Shown here: positions 50,482 to 59,109 of the stretch, piece after piece | Layout: every line of letters starts with the position of its first letter | Numbering within the stretch: the stretch's first letter is position 1 | Position numbers and translations under genes: made by a program | Assembly: GCA_963763215.1 (NCBI GenBank) | Contig: CAVXNX010000010.1 | Span: 62,001 to 126,000, forward strand | DNA: 64,000 bases | Direction: 5' to 3' | Origin: DASQZK01 sp963763215 | GTDB taxonomy: Bacteria; Bacteroidota; Bacteroidia; Bacteroidales; GCA-2748055 | Notes under the pieces: model-generated | Databases searched by the model: none | What the model was told of the DNA's origin: nothing | The model's input: the letters and a program-made list of their open reading frames with translations, nothing else

Positions 50482-50595
50482 GGCCCCATAGTTCAATGGA
50501 TAGAATGTAAGATTCCGGTTCTTATGATCTGGGTTCGAACCGAGCGACCGGAGGGAGCGAGCTCACGAGCGATAGCGAGTAATCCCGGTGGGGTC
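50482..50595 (+). pseudogene. tRNA-Arg(CCG) copy 1, interrupted in the T-loop by 43 nt
   Basis: Positions 50482-50539 are identical to the first 58 nt of the intact tRNA at 50934. A 43-nt insert (50540-50582) then splits the T-loop between canonical positions 59 and 60, and 50583-50595 completes the T-stem and acceptor stem. The base after the acceptor is G instead of A. The insert is purine-rich and contains GAGCGA three times at 12-13-nt spacing. Precise removal would give a well-folded tRNA; without removal the T-loop is destroyed. I call it a pseudogene only for lack of a known splicing route. Confidence 0.75.
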
Positions 50596-50707
50596 GGAAT
50601 ACAGTTTGAGTGTGAGTTTTGAGCAAGAGCGAATGACGATCAATCTTTATTGTTTTTGTTCTTCAAGACTAACACTGAAAAAAATTATTTGACATATTAT
50701 TTTTACC

Positions 50708-50821
50708 GGCCCCATAGTTCAATGGATAGAATGTAAGATTCCGGTTCTTATGATCTGGGTTCGAACCGAGCGACCGGAGGGAGCGAGCTCACGAGCGATA
50801 GCGAGTAATCCCGGTGGGGTC
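50708..50821 (+). pseudogene. tRNA-Arg(CCG) copy 2, interrupted in the T-loop by the same 43 nt
   Basis: Same structure as copy 1: tRNA 5' part 50708-50765, insert 50766-50808, 3' part 50809-50821, again with G in the discriminator position. Insert and tRNA parts are identical to copy 1, showing recent duplication of the whole unit. Confidence 0.75.
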
Positions 50822-50933
50822 GGAATACAGTTTGAGTGTGAGTTTTGAGCAAGAGCGAATTACGATCAATCTTTATTGTTTTTGTTCTTCAAGACTAACA
50901 CTGAAAAAAATTATTTGACATATTATTTTTGCC

Positions 50934-51005
50934 GGCCCCATAGTTCAATGGATAGAATGTAAGATTCCGGTTCTTATGATCTGGGTTCGAATCCCGGTGG
51001 GGTCA
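50934..51005 (+). tRNA. tRNA-Arg (anticodon CCG), intact copy
   Basis: The 72-nt cloverleaf folds completely: acceptor GGCCCCA with TGGGGTC (one G-U), D-stem GTTC/GAAT, anticodon stem TAAGA/TCTTA around loop TTCCGGT with anticodon CCG, T-stem CTGGG/CCCGG around TTCGAAT, discriminator A. CCA is not encoded. It reads CGG codons. A GAGC...GCTC stem followed by a T-run near 51030-51062 could terminate the transcript. Confidence 0.93.
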
Positions 51006-51215
51006 CTAAACAGTTAAGAGTGTGAGTTGGGAGCAAGAGATTTCCAGCTTACGCTCTTTTTTTGTTTTAAAGAAGTCCCCTGCAAATAAAGGATGGAATA
51101 CAGCCGCTACGGTACACAGAGTAAAGGATCCCTTTTTTCGGACGGATCAATCCTGTGGCAGGCATTTTTTGCGTGACAATCCCCATGAGACCCCTAGTAA
51201 AAAAGTAGTGACGAT

Positions 51216-51333
51216 GTGATTGAAACATTTGGCGGTTTGGATGTTTTAGTTAACAAAGCCGGATTGATAGTCTTTGGTGCATTCGGGGAGTTCAGTCCGC
51301 AAAAAAGTGAAGAACTTATACATCTGATACTGT
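51216..51333 (+). pseudogene. Remnant of a short-chain dehydrogenase (SDR)
   Basis: IETFGGLDVLVNKAGLIVFGAFGEFSPQKSEELI resembles the NNAG region of classical SDR enzymes (FGGLDVLVNNAG), but the Rossmann N-terminus and the catalytic YxxxK part are missing. About 38 codons remain before the frame drifts into the next gene's upstream sequence. It marks this stretch as decayed, possibly acquired DNA. Confidence 0.7.
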
Positions 51334-51357
51334 CTATTCACATAAAATCTAATCATC

Positions 51358-51807
51358 ATGTCCAACAATACCGTAACCTTACACCGGGTGTTTACCACCT
51401 CTCCCGAAAAAGTATTTCGGGCGTTTTCCAATGCAGATGCCTTTTCCTCATGGCTTCCGCCTTACGGATTTATCTGCAAGGTGCATCATTGTGACTTTCG
51501 CGAAAAAGGAAACTACAAAATGTCATTTGAGAATTTCTCAACGGGCAACAGTCATTCCTTCGGAGGTGAATTTATGGAAATCAAACCCAACGAATTCATT
51601 AAATACACCGACCGGATGGACGACCCGAATATGCCGGGTGAGATGATAACAACGGTGCGGTTGACACAGGTCTCATGCGGCACGGAATTACACATTGTGC
51701 AGGAAGGGATCCCTGATGCCATTCCGGTTGAGATGTGCTATCTGGGATGGCAGGAATCGTTGGAAAAACTGAAGAAACTGGTTGAACCTGAGATTCCCGA
51801 TGCATGA
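51358..51807 (+). CDS. SRPBCC (AHSA1/START-like) protein
   Basis: 149 residues of the Bet v1-like fold: LHRVFTTSPEKVFRAFSNADAFSSWLPP at the start, GGEFMEIKPNEFIKYTDRMDD in the middle, and the ending CYLGWQESLEKLKKLVEPEI, all characteristic of bacterial AHSA1-type proteins, whose ligands are mostly unknown. The gene is intact and lies in the accessory block behind the tRNA-Arg locus. Confidence 0.88.
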   Translation: MSNNTVTLHRVFTTSPEKVFRAFSNADAFSSWLPPYGFICKVHHCDFREKGNYKMSFENFSTGNSHSFGGEFMEIKPNEFIKYTDRMDDPNMPGEMITTVRLTQVSCGTELHIVQEGIPDAIPVEMCYLGWQESLEKLKKLVEPEIPDA

Positions 51808-51854
51808 AATGACTTATCGGCCACTAGCAGGATGAGCATAAAAATAATTGGCAA

Positions 51855-52598
51855 ATGGAATTCAGCCCCAACAACACTATCGTCAAACTCTGTCTTCAGG
51901 GTATAGGCATGGAGGAAAATGGCAAACCCAATGAGGCAAGCAACCTGTTCCTTCAAGCCTGGAACGAAGCGACAAACGACTTCGAAAAATTTATTGCTGC
52001 TCATTATTTGTCCCGACATCAAAAAAATGTTGCCGATACATTAAAATGGCTGGAAACGGCTTTGAGGCATGCTTTAAACATAAATGACTCCACTGTTTCT
52101 AGTGCTTTCCCCTCCCTTTATTTAAAAATTGCCAAATGCTATGAAGATATAGGTGACCGGGGCAATGAGAAAAAGTATCACGAATTAGCGACTTCGTTTA
52201 AGGATAAGCCTTCGGACAAAGGTCCCTTTTACCATGGAACGAAAGCAGATTTGCAGGTCGGCGATTTGCTGAAAGCCGGGAACACGTCTCATTACAAATC
52301 TGAACTCAAAATGAACCACATCTATTTTACTGCTTCGGTTAATGGGGCAGGACTGGCTGCGGCATTGGCTAAAGGTGAAGGACATGAACGTGTTTATATT
52401 GTTGAACCGACCGGGATTTTTGAAAATGACCCGAATGTTACGGATAAAAAATTTCCGGGTAATCCGACACGCTCATATCGCTCCCTGGCACCATTGAAAA
52501 TTGTGGGCGAAATAACCGATTGGGTGAGACAAACACCCGAAGAGCTCCAAAAATGGCGGGAAAAACTGGCCAATAACAAGGGCGAGATTATTAATTAG
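51855..52598 (+). CDS. arr: Arr-type NAD-dependent ADP-ribosyltransferase with N-terminal helical domain
   Basis: 247 residues in two parts. Residues from about 124 match rifamycin ADP-ribosyltransferases: PFYHGTKADLQVGDLL, HIYFTASVNGAGLAAALAKG, VYIVEPTGIFENDPNVTDKKFPGNPTRSYRS, IVGEITDWVRQTPEELQKWREKL. Residues 1-115 form a helical, TPR-like region (GKPNEASNLFLQAWNEA, AAHYLSRHQ, YLKIAKCYEDIGD) absent from the short classical Arr enzymes. Arr inactivates rifampicin by ADP-ribosylation; the extended form's substrate cannot be told from sequence. The gene is intact. Confidence 0.88.
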   Translation: MEFSPNNTIVKLCLQGIGMEENGKPNEASNLFLQAWNEATNDFEKFIAAHYLSRHQKNVADTLKWLETALRHALNINDSTVSSAFPSLYLKIAKCYEDIGDRGNEKKYHELATSFKDKPSDKGPFYHGTKADLQVGDLLKAGNTSHYKSELKMNHIYFTASVNGAGLAAALAKGEGHERVYIVEPTGIFENDPNVTDKKFPGNPTRSYRSLAPLKIVGEITDWVRQTPEELQKWREKLANNKGEIIN

Positions 52599-52722
52599 CC
52601 AATGTCCCGTTTAGCAATAGAAATGAACCTCATGATGGATAATTATAAAAATAGAAGGTGTCCTGGCCGTCAATAAAAACAACGAACTGCTCATCATTTT
52701 TTATACCTAATGAGATAAAACG

Positions 52723-53184
52723 ATGAAAAAAAATAAATTACGCCGAATGGACAATGTCGGCATCGTCGTGGAATCCCTCGATGAGGCAATCTCATTTTTT
52801 ACCGAGCTTGGACTGAAGCTGGAAGGACGGACCATCGTCGAAGGAGAATGGGCCGGACGTGTCACCGGATTGGGCTCCCAGTGTGTCGAGATTGCCATGA
52901 TGGTCACTCCCGATGGCCACAGCCGGCTTGAGCTCTCGAGATTTCTTACACCGCCTGTAGTCGCCGATCACCGGAACGCTCCTGTGAACGCACTCGGTTA
53001 CCTGCGGGTCATGTTTACCGTGGAAGACATCGACGAGATGATAACCAGGCTCAGTAAGCATGGCGCTCAGCTCACCGGCGAAGTGGTTCAGTTCGAGGAC
53101 TTGTACAGGCTCTGCTATATCCGCGGACCCGAAGGACTTCTCATCGGGCTGGCAGAAGAATTAGGTAATACCGGTAATGAATGA
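52723..53184 (+). CDS. VOC (glyoxalase/bleomycin-resistance fold) protein
   Basis: 153 residues: MDNVGIVVESLDEAISFFTELGLKLEGR opens the first beta-alpha-beta-beta-beta module, and ALGYLRVMFTVEDIDEMITRLSKHGAQLTGEVV...YIRGPEGLLIGLAEEL the second. The usual metal-binding His and Glu positions are only partly kept (the first motif has NVG rather than HVG), so metal chemistry is uncertain. Single gene in the accessory block. Confidence 0.83.
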   Translation: MKKNKLRRMDNVGIVVESLDEAISFFTELGLKLEGRTIVEGEWAGRVTGLGSQCVEIAMMVTPDGHSRLELSRFLTPPVVADHRNAPVNALGYLRVMFTVEDIDEMITRLSKHGAQLTGEVVQFEDLYRLCYIRGPEGLLIGLAEELGNTGNE

Positions 53185-53312
53185 GTGACGGATGTTTTCG
53201 GAAATCCTTAGTTATCGATTTTGCTGCAAAGTGTGATAATTCGTTGGCAGGATCTATTGAGAATGTATTCTAGTAAACAATCTGAATATCACAACCTTAA
53301 AAATCTGAAGAT

Positions 53313-53738
53313 ATGTTACGTTGTACACCATTTCTTTTATTCGATGGAAATTGCTCTGAGGCCATGACTTTTTACCACGAATGCCTTGGGGGTGAGTTAA
53401 CGCTGACCAGGCTTGGCGATAGCCCGATGAAGGATCAATTGCCGCCGGAGAAGTACGATAGAATCATCAATGCACACCTTAAGAGCAGCGATATTGAGAT
53501 ATCTGGTGCGGACTGGATGGCCTCCCCGGAATTTGACCCGGTAAAGGGAAATACGTTCGCTCTATTTATTACCGGCGATGATGATCACGAAATGCAAAAG
53601 GTTTTTGACAAGCTGAAGGACGGAACAAACAACACGAGGTTACAGGAGTTGCATAAATTGCCAATGGGGACATACGGACAATTCTATGACAAATATGGAA
53701 TTCAGTGGATTTTCATTTGCCGCCAAAGAAAAGAATAA
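53313..53738 (+). CDS. VOC protein, PhnB-like
   Basis: 141 residues with the PhnB/3-demethylubiquinone-methyltransferase-like pattern PFLLFDGNCSEAMTFYHECLGGELTLTRLGDSP and the end GTYGQFYDKYGIQWIF (YDKFGVxW motif). Despite the family name these are dimeric VOC proteins of unknown substrate. The second VOC gene in a row suggests detoxification-type accessory functions (inference). Confidence 0.85.
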   Translation: MLRCTPFLLFDGNCSEAMTFYHECLGGELTLTRLGDSPMKDQLPPEKYDRIINAHLKSSDIEISGADWMASPEFDPVKGNTFALFITGDDDHEMQKVFDKLKDGTNNTRLQELHKLPMGTYGQFYDKYGIQWIFICRQRKE

Positions 53739-53899
53739 ACAAAAATTTAAACTCCACTGATGACGATGAGAAGATGAGTCCCATGGACCATCATCAGGGT
53801 TTGCTGAGAAAGTCGCAACGGATTAGGTTTTTTCCCGGTTCCTTCATAAATTCATCACCTCAAACGATCAAACTCAAACGACTCACTAAAGCGACGCTC

Positions 53900-55453
53900 A
53901 TGAGAACAGCATTTTTTTCTGTTTTGCTCCTGCTGGCTATTCCTGCATTTTCTCAGCAGAACACGATAACCTTCTATCCCGATTCGGCAAAATATTCAAT
54001 CAGCCGCCACATCTACGGCCAGTTTTCCGAGCATCTCGGCCGGGGGATCTATGGCGGTATCTGGGTCGGCGAAAACGCCGACATCCCCAACACCGACGGG
54101 ATAAGAAATGATGTCCTGGCCGCCCTGAAGGAAATTGCCATCCCGAACCTTCGCTGGCCCGGGGGATGTTTTGCCGATGAATACCACTGGATGGACGGCA
54201 TTGGTCCCCGTGATGAACGGCCAACCATGATCAACACCAACTGGGGAGGGGTGACTGAGGACAACAGTTTCGGCACACACGAATTTATGCATCTCTGCAA
54301 CCTGCTGGGTTGCGAACCGGTGGTTTGCGGAAATCTGGGCAGCGGGACGGTCAGGGAAATGTCACAATGGGTGGAATACCTGAATTCCGGTAACGTGAGC
54401 CCGATGACAGAACTCCGGAAGAAAAACGGTCATGAAAAACCATTTGGCGTTAAATATTTTGGCATCGGGAACGAAAGCTGGGGTTGCGGCGGAAATATGA
54501 CCCCTGAATTCTATGCCGATGTTATGCGCCGTTATTCGAGTTTTTGCAAGGATTATGGCAATACCCGGCTTTACCGGATCGCCAGCGGGGCATCCGACTT
54601 CAACTACAACTGGACGGAAACCCTCATGAAAGATCCTCAAACAAGGCATGCATTCCAGGGAATTTCACTGCATTATTATACGCGGGCTCACACCGAAAAC
54701 TGGAACTACAAGGGTTCCGCCACACATTTTACGACCAGTGAGTGGTTCTCGACGATGGCAAACGCCCTCGTGATGGATACCCTGATCACCCGGCATGCAC
54801 AGATCATGGACCGTTATGACCCGAAACGCGAAAAAGGACTGATCGTCGATGAATGGGGCAACTGGCACGATGCGGAACCCGGTTCGAACCCCGGATTTCT
54901 CTTCCAGCAAAATACCCTTCGCGATGCCCTTTCCGCCGCCATCACCCTCGATATCTTCAATAACCACTGCGACAGGGTGATCATGGCAAATCTTGCCCAG
55001 ACCATCAATGTGCTTCAGAGCGTCGTGCTGACCCGGGGAAGCGAGATGGTCAGGACACCGACCTATTATGTTTTTAAGATGTACACCATCCATCACGATG
55101 CCCTGATGATCCCCGGCAGCCTTGTCTCGGAAAAATTTATCCGGGGCGACAGGGAGATCAGCGTCATCCATACGTCGTGTTCGAAAGATAAAGATGGAAA
55201 GATCCATGTGACCCTCTCAAATCTGGACCCGGAAAATGAACAGGATGTCAACTGTGTATTTGAAGGAATGCGGAAGGCACGGATCACAAGGGGAGAGATC
55301 ATCACGGCGGGCCAGATGAATGCGCTGAATGATTTCGGTAAGCCGGAAGAAGTGAATATACAGCCTTTCGAGGATTATTCGGCCTCCGGGAATGCCGTTA
55401 ACGTCAGGATGCCATCAAAATCGGTCATCATGATCGAGCTTGAAGGTAAGTAA
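53900..55453 (+). CDS. GH51 alpha-L-arabinofuranosidase, secreted
   Basis: 517 residues with a signal peptide (MRTAFFSVLLLLAIPAFSQQ). HIYGQFSEHLGRGIYGGIWVG and LRWPGGCFADEYHW are GH51 hallmarks; the acid/base Glu is in FGIGNESWGCGG and the nucleophile Glu in LIVDEWGNWHD, about 120 residues apart, on a TIM barrel followed by a C-terminal beta domain. It releases arabinose from plant polysaccharides in the periplasm or outside. The ATG at 53900 begins the signal peptide; the longer frame from 53705 overlaps the VOC gene and is rejected. Confidence 0.93.
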   Translation: MRTAFFSVLLLLAIPAFSQQNTITFYPDSAKYSISRHIYGQFSEHLGRGIYGGIWVGENADIPNTDGIRNDVLAALKEIAIPNLRWPGGCFADEYHWMDGIGPRDERPTMINTNWGGVTEDNSFGTHEFMHLCNLLGCEPVVCGNLGSGTVREMSQWVEYLNSGNVSPMTELRKKNGHEKPFGVKYFGIGNESWGCGGNMTPEFYADVMRRYSSFCKDYGNTRLYRIASGASDFNYNWTETLMKDPQTRHAFQGISLHYYTRAHTENWNYKGSATHFTTSEWFSTMANALVMDTLITRHAQIMDRYDPKREKGLIVDEWGNWHDAEPGSNPGFLFQQNTLRDALSAAITLDIFNNHCDRVIMANLAQTINVLQSVVLTRGSEMVRTPTYYVFKMYTIHHDALMIPGSLVSEKFIRGDREISVIHTSCSKDKDGKIHVTLSNLDPENEQDVNCVFEGMRKARITRGEIITAGQMNALNDFGKPEEVNIQPFEDYSASGNAVNVRMPSKSVIMIELEGK

Positions 55454-55481
55454 AAAAGGGAAGGGGGTTACCCCCCTCTCC

Positions 55482-56327
55482 TCATAAGGTTTTCCGGATG
55501 CCTTCGAGGTACCCGGCGGTCTGGGCGAGGGCGGCCACAGGGTCGTTCTCTTCCTCTTCATATTCAATGGTGTATGAACCGGTATACCCGATTTTGTTCA
55601 GGGCACTGATCACCGCAGGAAGGTCGATCACCCCTTCGCCGGGCCGGCAGGAAACACCGGCTTTGTCGGCGCTGCTCACATCGCGCATATGGGTTTCATA
55701 GATGCGGTCTCCTACCCTGCCAATCACGTCGACCGGATCAAAACCCGCACGGACCGTATGCCCGACATCCAGGCAGAGTCCCATTCTCTTGTCACGATTC
55801 CTGACTTTGTCGTATGCCATCAGGGGACTCGGATAAGGCAGACCATCAGGACCATGGTTGTGAATGGCCAGGATGATGTCTGATTCCTTCACGAGTTTTT
55901 CCACATAATCGAGAAGATCATAATCGGGCACACCGACGATGATTTTAAATCCGGCTGTTTTGGCATATTTGAAAGCTTTGTCGGCTTCCTCCTTCGACTT
56001 CATATAGATCACCCCTGCCGAATCCGGGTCGAGCCCGTTAGCTTTCATTTTTGAAATGGTCGAAGTGATGACAGCCGTTTCGGCATCCAGCGGGAGGTGC
56101 ATGCTCTTGAGGGAAATCTTCTGCAGGTGCAGGTTATTCATGATGCGGATCACCTGGTCTACATCAAATTTTCGCAGGCTGTATGAGGCAATACCCACAC
56201 GGCTTGCTGAGGCAGGTGCGGAAAAGGTTGTTCCGGTCAATCCCCGGCCCAGGACCGGGCGACCTACCAGTACGGCAAGTCCCAGACCGGATAACCTGAA
56301 AAAGGTTCTGCGGTTGAGTTCTGACAT
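55482..56327 (-). CDS. Sugar phosphate isomerase/epimerase-like TIM-barrel protein
   Basis: 281 residues. An N-terminal twin-arginine-like signal (SELNRRTFFRLSGLGLAVLVG) targets it for export. The barrel has IASYSLRKF, LAIHNHGPDG, LCLDVGHTVRAG and TIEYEEEEN, the metal-site pattern of xylose-isomerase-like AP endonuclease-2 fold proteins. The substrate is unknown; export suggests periplasmic sugar chemistry. It converges on the GH51 gene with a 28-nt gap, a possible shared glycan context. Confidence 0.85.
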   Translation of the reverse strand: MSELNRRTFFRLSGLGLAVLVGRPVLGRGLTGTTFSAPASASRVGIASYSLRKFDVDQVIRIMNNLHLQKISLKSMHLPLDAETAVITSTISKMKANGLDPDSAGVIYMKSKEEADKAFKYAKTAGFKIIVGVPDYDLLDYVEKLVKESDIILAIHNHGPDGLPYPSPLMAYDKVRNRDKRMGLCLDVGHTVRAGFDPVDVIGRVGDRIYETHMRDVSSADKAGVSCRPGEGVIDLPAVISALNKIGYTGSYTIEYEEEENDPVAALAQTAGYLEGIRKTL

Positions 56328-56525
56328 GATGATGTGTTTTTGGGATAATAATCTGAACGGAAAGATACATAATTTTCGGCAAGACAATGCCGAAAACCGT
56401 GAAAAACGTTTGGCTGTGAAAGCCAGCAGAGCTCAAGACCATTGGCTGAACCGGTGGACAGGTAAAACACAGCCCTGCCTAAGACAGGGCCGTGTTTCGA
56501 GACTCAGCCATGCATCATGGAAAGA

Positions 56526-56907
56526 TCATTTCAGAATCAGTTTCTTCGATTTTACTTCATTGCCGACAATGATGTTGACGAAATAAATGCCCGTATCCTC
56601 ATTGGTGAGGTCAAATTCATAATGTCCCTGTTCATCTCTGGGATAATACACTCTTTCGGCTACAATTTTTCCGTTGGCGTCGTAAATTTTTACTTCCATG
56701 GCTGCATTTTAAGGTTTGGTCTTCAGGTTTACCATTCATGACCGGGCTCAACTGTCCACGACGGCTACTGCTTCCCTGATGTCCCACAAGGGCCACTTCG
56801 GCCGGGGAAAAGCCAGGCAATGAGCCATCAATGATGACCTGTACCCGGGAACATGGATCAACCCGGGTCATGAATGCTTTATAATCAAATTTACTGGAAG
56901 AACACAT
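56526..56907 (-). pseudogene. Short protein remnant with a T9SS type A C-terminal sorting domain, frameshifted
   Basis: After a frame change near 56715 the sequence NAAMEVKIYDANGKIVAER...EFDLTNEDTGIYFVNIIVGNEVKSKKLILK is a textbook type IX secretion sorting domain, ending in KKLILK at TGA (complement of 56526-56528). Only about 70 further residues precede it (MCSSSKFDYKAFMTRVDPCS...), with no signal peptide and no cargo domain, so it is probably the 3' end of a decayed secreted protein. Confidence 0.7.
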
Positions 56908-57183
56908 ACGCAAAACATTGAATGGATGATATTAATCAACTACAAATGGTGACATCCCTCATCTTCGCCGATGACAAGCATCACCAAAAGCCCCGTAATT
57001 CCTGAAAATACTGGTGTTTTGAAAACTTTACCCTGATCTTTTGAAACATTTCAGAATTGTTAATAACTTGTGAATAAACTCCGGCCTTCAGGCGTCGCCG
57101 CTGCCAAATTCCGGGCATAAATGAGAGCGAATTTTCTATCTTTGCAAGGGATTTCGCATTTTTTACATCATCTTTTCTCTGGA
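56908..57183. other. Intergenic region with candidate promoter
   Basis: No coding sequence. TATCTTTG at 57137-57144 matches the TAnnTTTG -7 element, 40 nt upstream of the following glycosyltransferase gene. Confidence 0.4.
57137..57144 (+). promoter_or_regulatory. Candidate -7 element (TATCTTTG) for the GT2-flippase pair
   Basis: TATCTTTG is a full match to TAnnTTTG and lies at a normal distance from the ATG at 57184. No obvious -33 TTTG. Confidence 0.4.
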
Positions 57184-58133
57184 ATGAAAAAAATATCGGT
57201 CATCGTTTGCGTCTTTAATGAGGAGCAGAACATCGCACCCCTGGTTGAACAGATTACAGTTGCATTGGAAGGTTTGGACTACGAGATCATCTACGTCGAT
57301 GACGGTTCGACCGACCAGACGGCAAAAGAGGTCCTTTCACTGAACCACCCCCGGATGACCCTGATCCAGCTAAAGAAGAACTACGGTCAGAGTTCGGCCC
57401 TGTCGGCAGGCATCGCCCATGCCAGTGGCGAATTCCTGGCCCTCCTTGACGGGGATCTCCAGAACGATCCGGCCGACATTCCCATGATGCTTGAGAAGGC
57501 GGAACGTGAAGACTGGGATATGGTCGCCGGTATGAGGGCCGACAGGAAGGACAACCTGGTTTTCAGGAAATTACCCAGTTTAATCGCGAACTGTATTCAT
57601 CCGGATGACCACCGGGGTGCGAATCAGGGATTACGGGTGCACACTGAAGGTTTTCCGCACCGACCTGGGGAAAGATCTGCGCCTGTATGGTGAGCTTCAC
57701 CGTTTCATTCCCGTACTGGCCAGTTTTGAAGGAGCCTCGATCACGCAGGTAAACGTCAGGCATCACGCCCGCAAATACGGCAAATCCAAATACGGGTTAG
57801 GACGGACTTTCCGGGTGGTGGCCGACCTGGTGCTCATCCTGTTCTTTAAGAAATACATGCAACGGCCGATGCATCTTTTCGGGACCTGGGGGATATTCAT
57901 CCTCCTGGCCGGTATTGTTATCAACCTGTATCTCCTGGTCATGAAAATCCTCGGCCATGATATCTGGGGAAAACCCCTGCTTTTGCTGGGCATTCTTCTG
58001 GTCATCACCGGGTTCGCAGCTCATCACCATCGGCCTTCTGGCCGACGTCCTGATGCGCACCTATTTTGAGTCGCAGAATAAGACCCCTTTCAAAATCAAA
58101 CGCATCATTTCCGGTGAGGCCCAGGATAAGTAA
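57184..58133 (+). CDS. GT2 glycosyltransferase, polyprenyl-phosphate type, frameshifted
   Basis: About 316 codons. KKISVIVCVFNEEQNIAPLVEQI, IYVDDGSTDQT and LLDGDLQNDPADIP are the GT-A motifs; two C-terminal membrane helices follow (FGTWGIFILLAGIVINLYLLV and LLLLGILLVITGF), then LADVLMRTYFESQNKTPF. Frame changes near 57590 and 58018. It overlaps the next gene by about 20 nt. Likely loads a sugar on a lipid carrier for envelope glycan modification. Confidence 0.85.
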
Positions 58134-58991
58134 ATTTGTCAAAACGGCGCTGAAGATCCTGCTTTCCGGCGGGGCACTGGCGTTTGTGTTCACCCGGATC
58201 GATCTGCACCAGGTTATGGAGATCTATTCCCGCACCAATCTCTGCTTTGTTCTGGCCGCAGTGTTATTGTTTACGGCGTCCAAGACCGTGGCCGCTTTCA
58301 GGCTGAACGTCTTTTTCAGGCAGACGGACGTGAAAATTTCCGAAAAAGATAACCTGAAGCTTTATCTCCTGGGGATGTTTTACAACCTTTTTCTTCCCGG
58401 CGGGATCGGCGGTGACGGTTATAAAATATACCATCTGAACAAAACCACCGGGATCAGGGCCAGGAAGATCTTCTGGGCTGTACTTTTCGACAGGGTCAGC
58501 GGCGTGCTGGCGCTGTTCTGCCTGGCCGTTTTCCTTTCACTGTTCATTCATCCCGCGGTATCATTCCCTACAGCCAGTTGGTCTGGATTCTGATCCCGAT
58601 ATCGGCCGGAACGCTGTATTTCATTTTCCGCAGATTTTTCCCGCCATTCGGAGAGGTATTCACCCGTACCTCACTTTATTCGCTTGCCGTTCAGCTCATC
58701 CAGACGCTAACCGCCCTGATGATCTTCATGGCCATTGGCGGAAGCGGCAGGACGTTGGATTACCTGTTCATTTTCCTTCTGTCATCGATCGTGGCCATGC
58801 TTCCCATTACCATCGGCGGAGTGGGTTCACGCGAGATCACTTTTCTTTTCGGGGCCTCGGTGATGCATCTGGATGTCAACACCAGCATCGCCATGAGCCT
58901 GATGTTTTACCTGGTCACCGCCTTCGTTTCCTTCCTCGGGATCTATTACAGCGTGAAACCGGGTCTGCTCAGCCGCCAGGAAGTATCTTAA
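58114..58991 (+). CDS. Lysylphosphatidylglycerol synthase-like membrane protein (UPF0104), one frameshift
   Basis: About 292 codons, GTG start at 58114 inside the preceding gene's end. Seven or eight membrane segments; FYNLFLPGGIGGDGYKIYHL and the MLPITIGGVGSREITFLFG region are the LPG_synthase_TM (flippase-like) family signatures. A frame change near 58567 joins the halves. It lacks the C-terminal aminoacyltransferase domain of true MprF, so it acts as a flippase or membrane partner, possibly for the lipid-linked sugar from the upstream GT2. Confidence 0.83.
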
Positions 58992-59109
58992 GAAGCCCTC
59001 CACCGGGGCAATATTCTGCAGTTTACTCACCCGAGAAGATCCATCTTCGCGCCTCTGGGAAGGTATTTGAACAGAGCCCGTTGATGGTGCCCGGAGGGGA
59101 GTAGGGAGC

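Larger units (their letters stand above)
50482..50933 (+). repeat. Two 226-bp tandem units carrying interrupted tRNA-Arg copies
   Basis: Units start at 50482 and 50708 and are followed by a third, diverged unit at 50934. The first two differ at only a couple of positions (for example AATGACG versus AATTACG in the spacer, TACC versus TGCC before the next copy). Each consists of 58 nt of tRNA, a 43-nt insert, 13 nt of tRNA 3' end and a 112-nt AT-rich spacer. The spacer after the third copy still shows CAGTT...GAGTGTGAGTT...GAGCAAGAG, so it derives from the same unit. Confidence 0.95.

Noticed and set aside
50540..50582. Group I or group II intron in tRNA-Arg
   Set aside because: 43 nt is far too short for a catalytic intron core, and the position (T-loop) is not the usual anticodon-loop site.
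50377..50622. Open frame across the first tRNA-Arg copy
   Set aside because: It overlaps a tRNA gene and the insert; composition is not protein-like.
53705..53899. Extended N-terminus of the GH51 protein
   Set aside because: The 65 additional residues overlap the VOC gene and precede a clear signal peptide at 53900.
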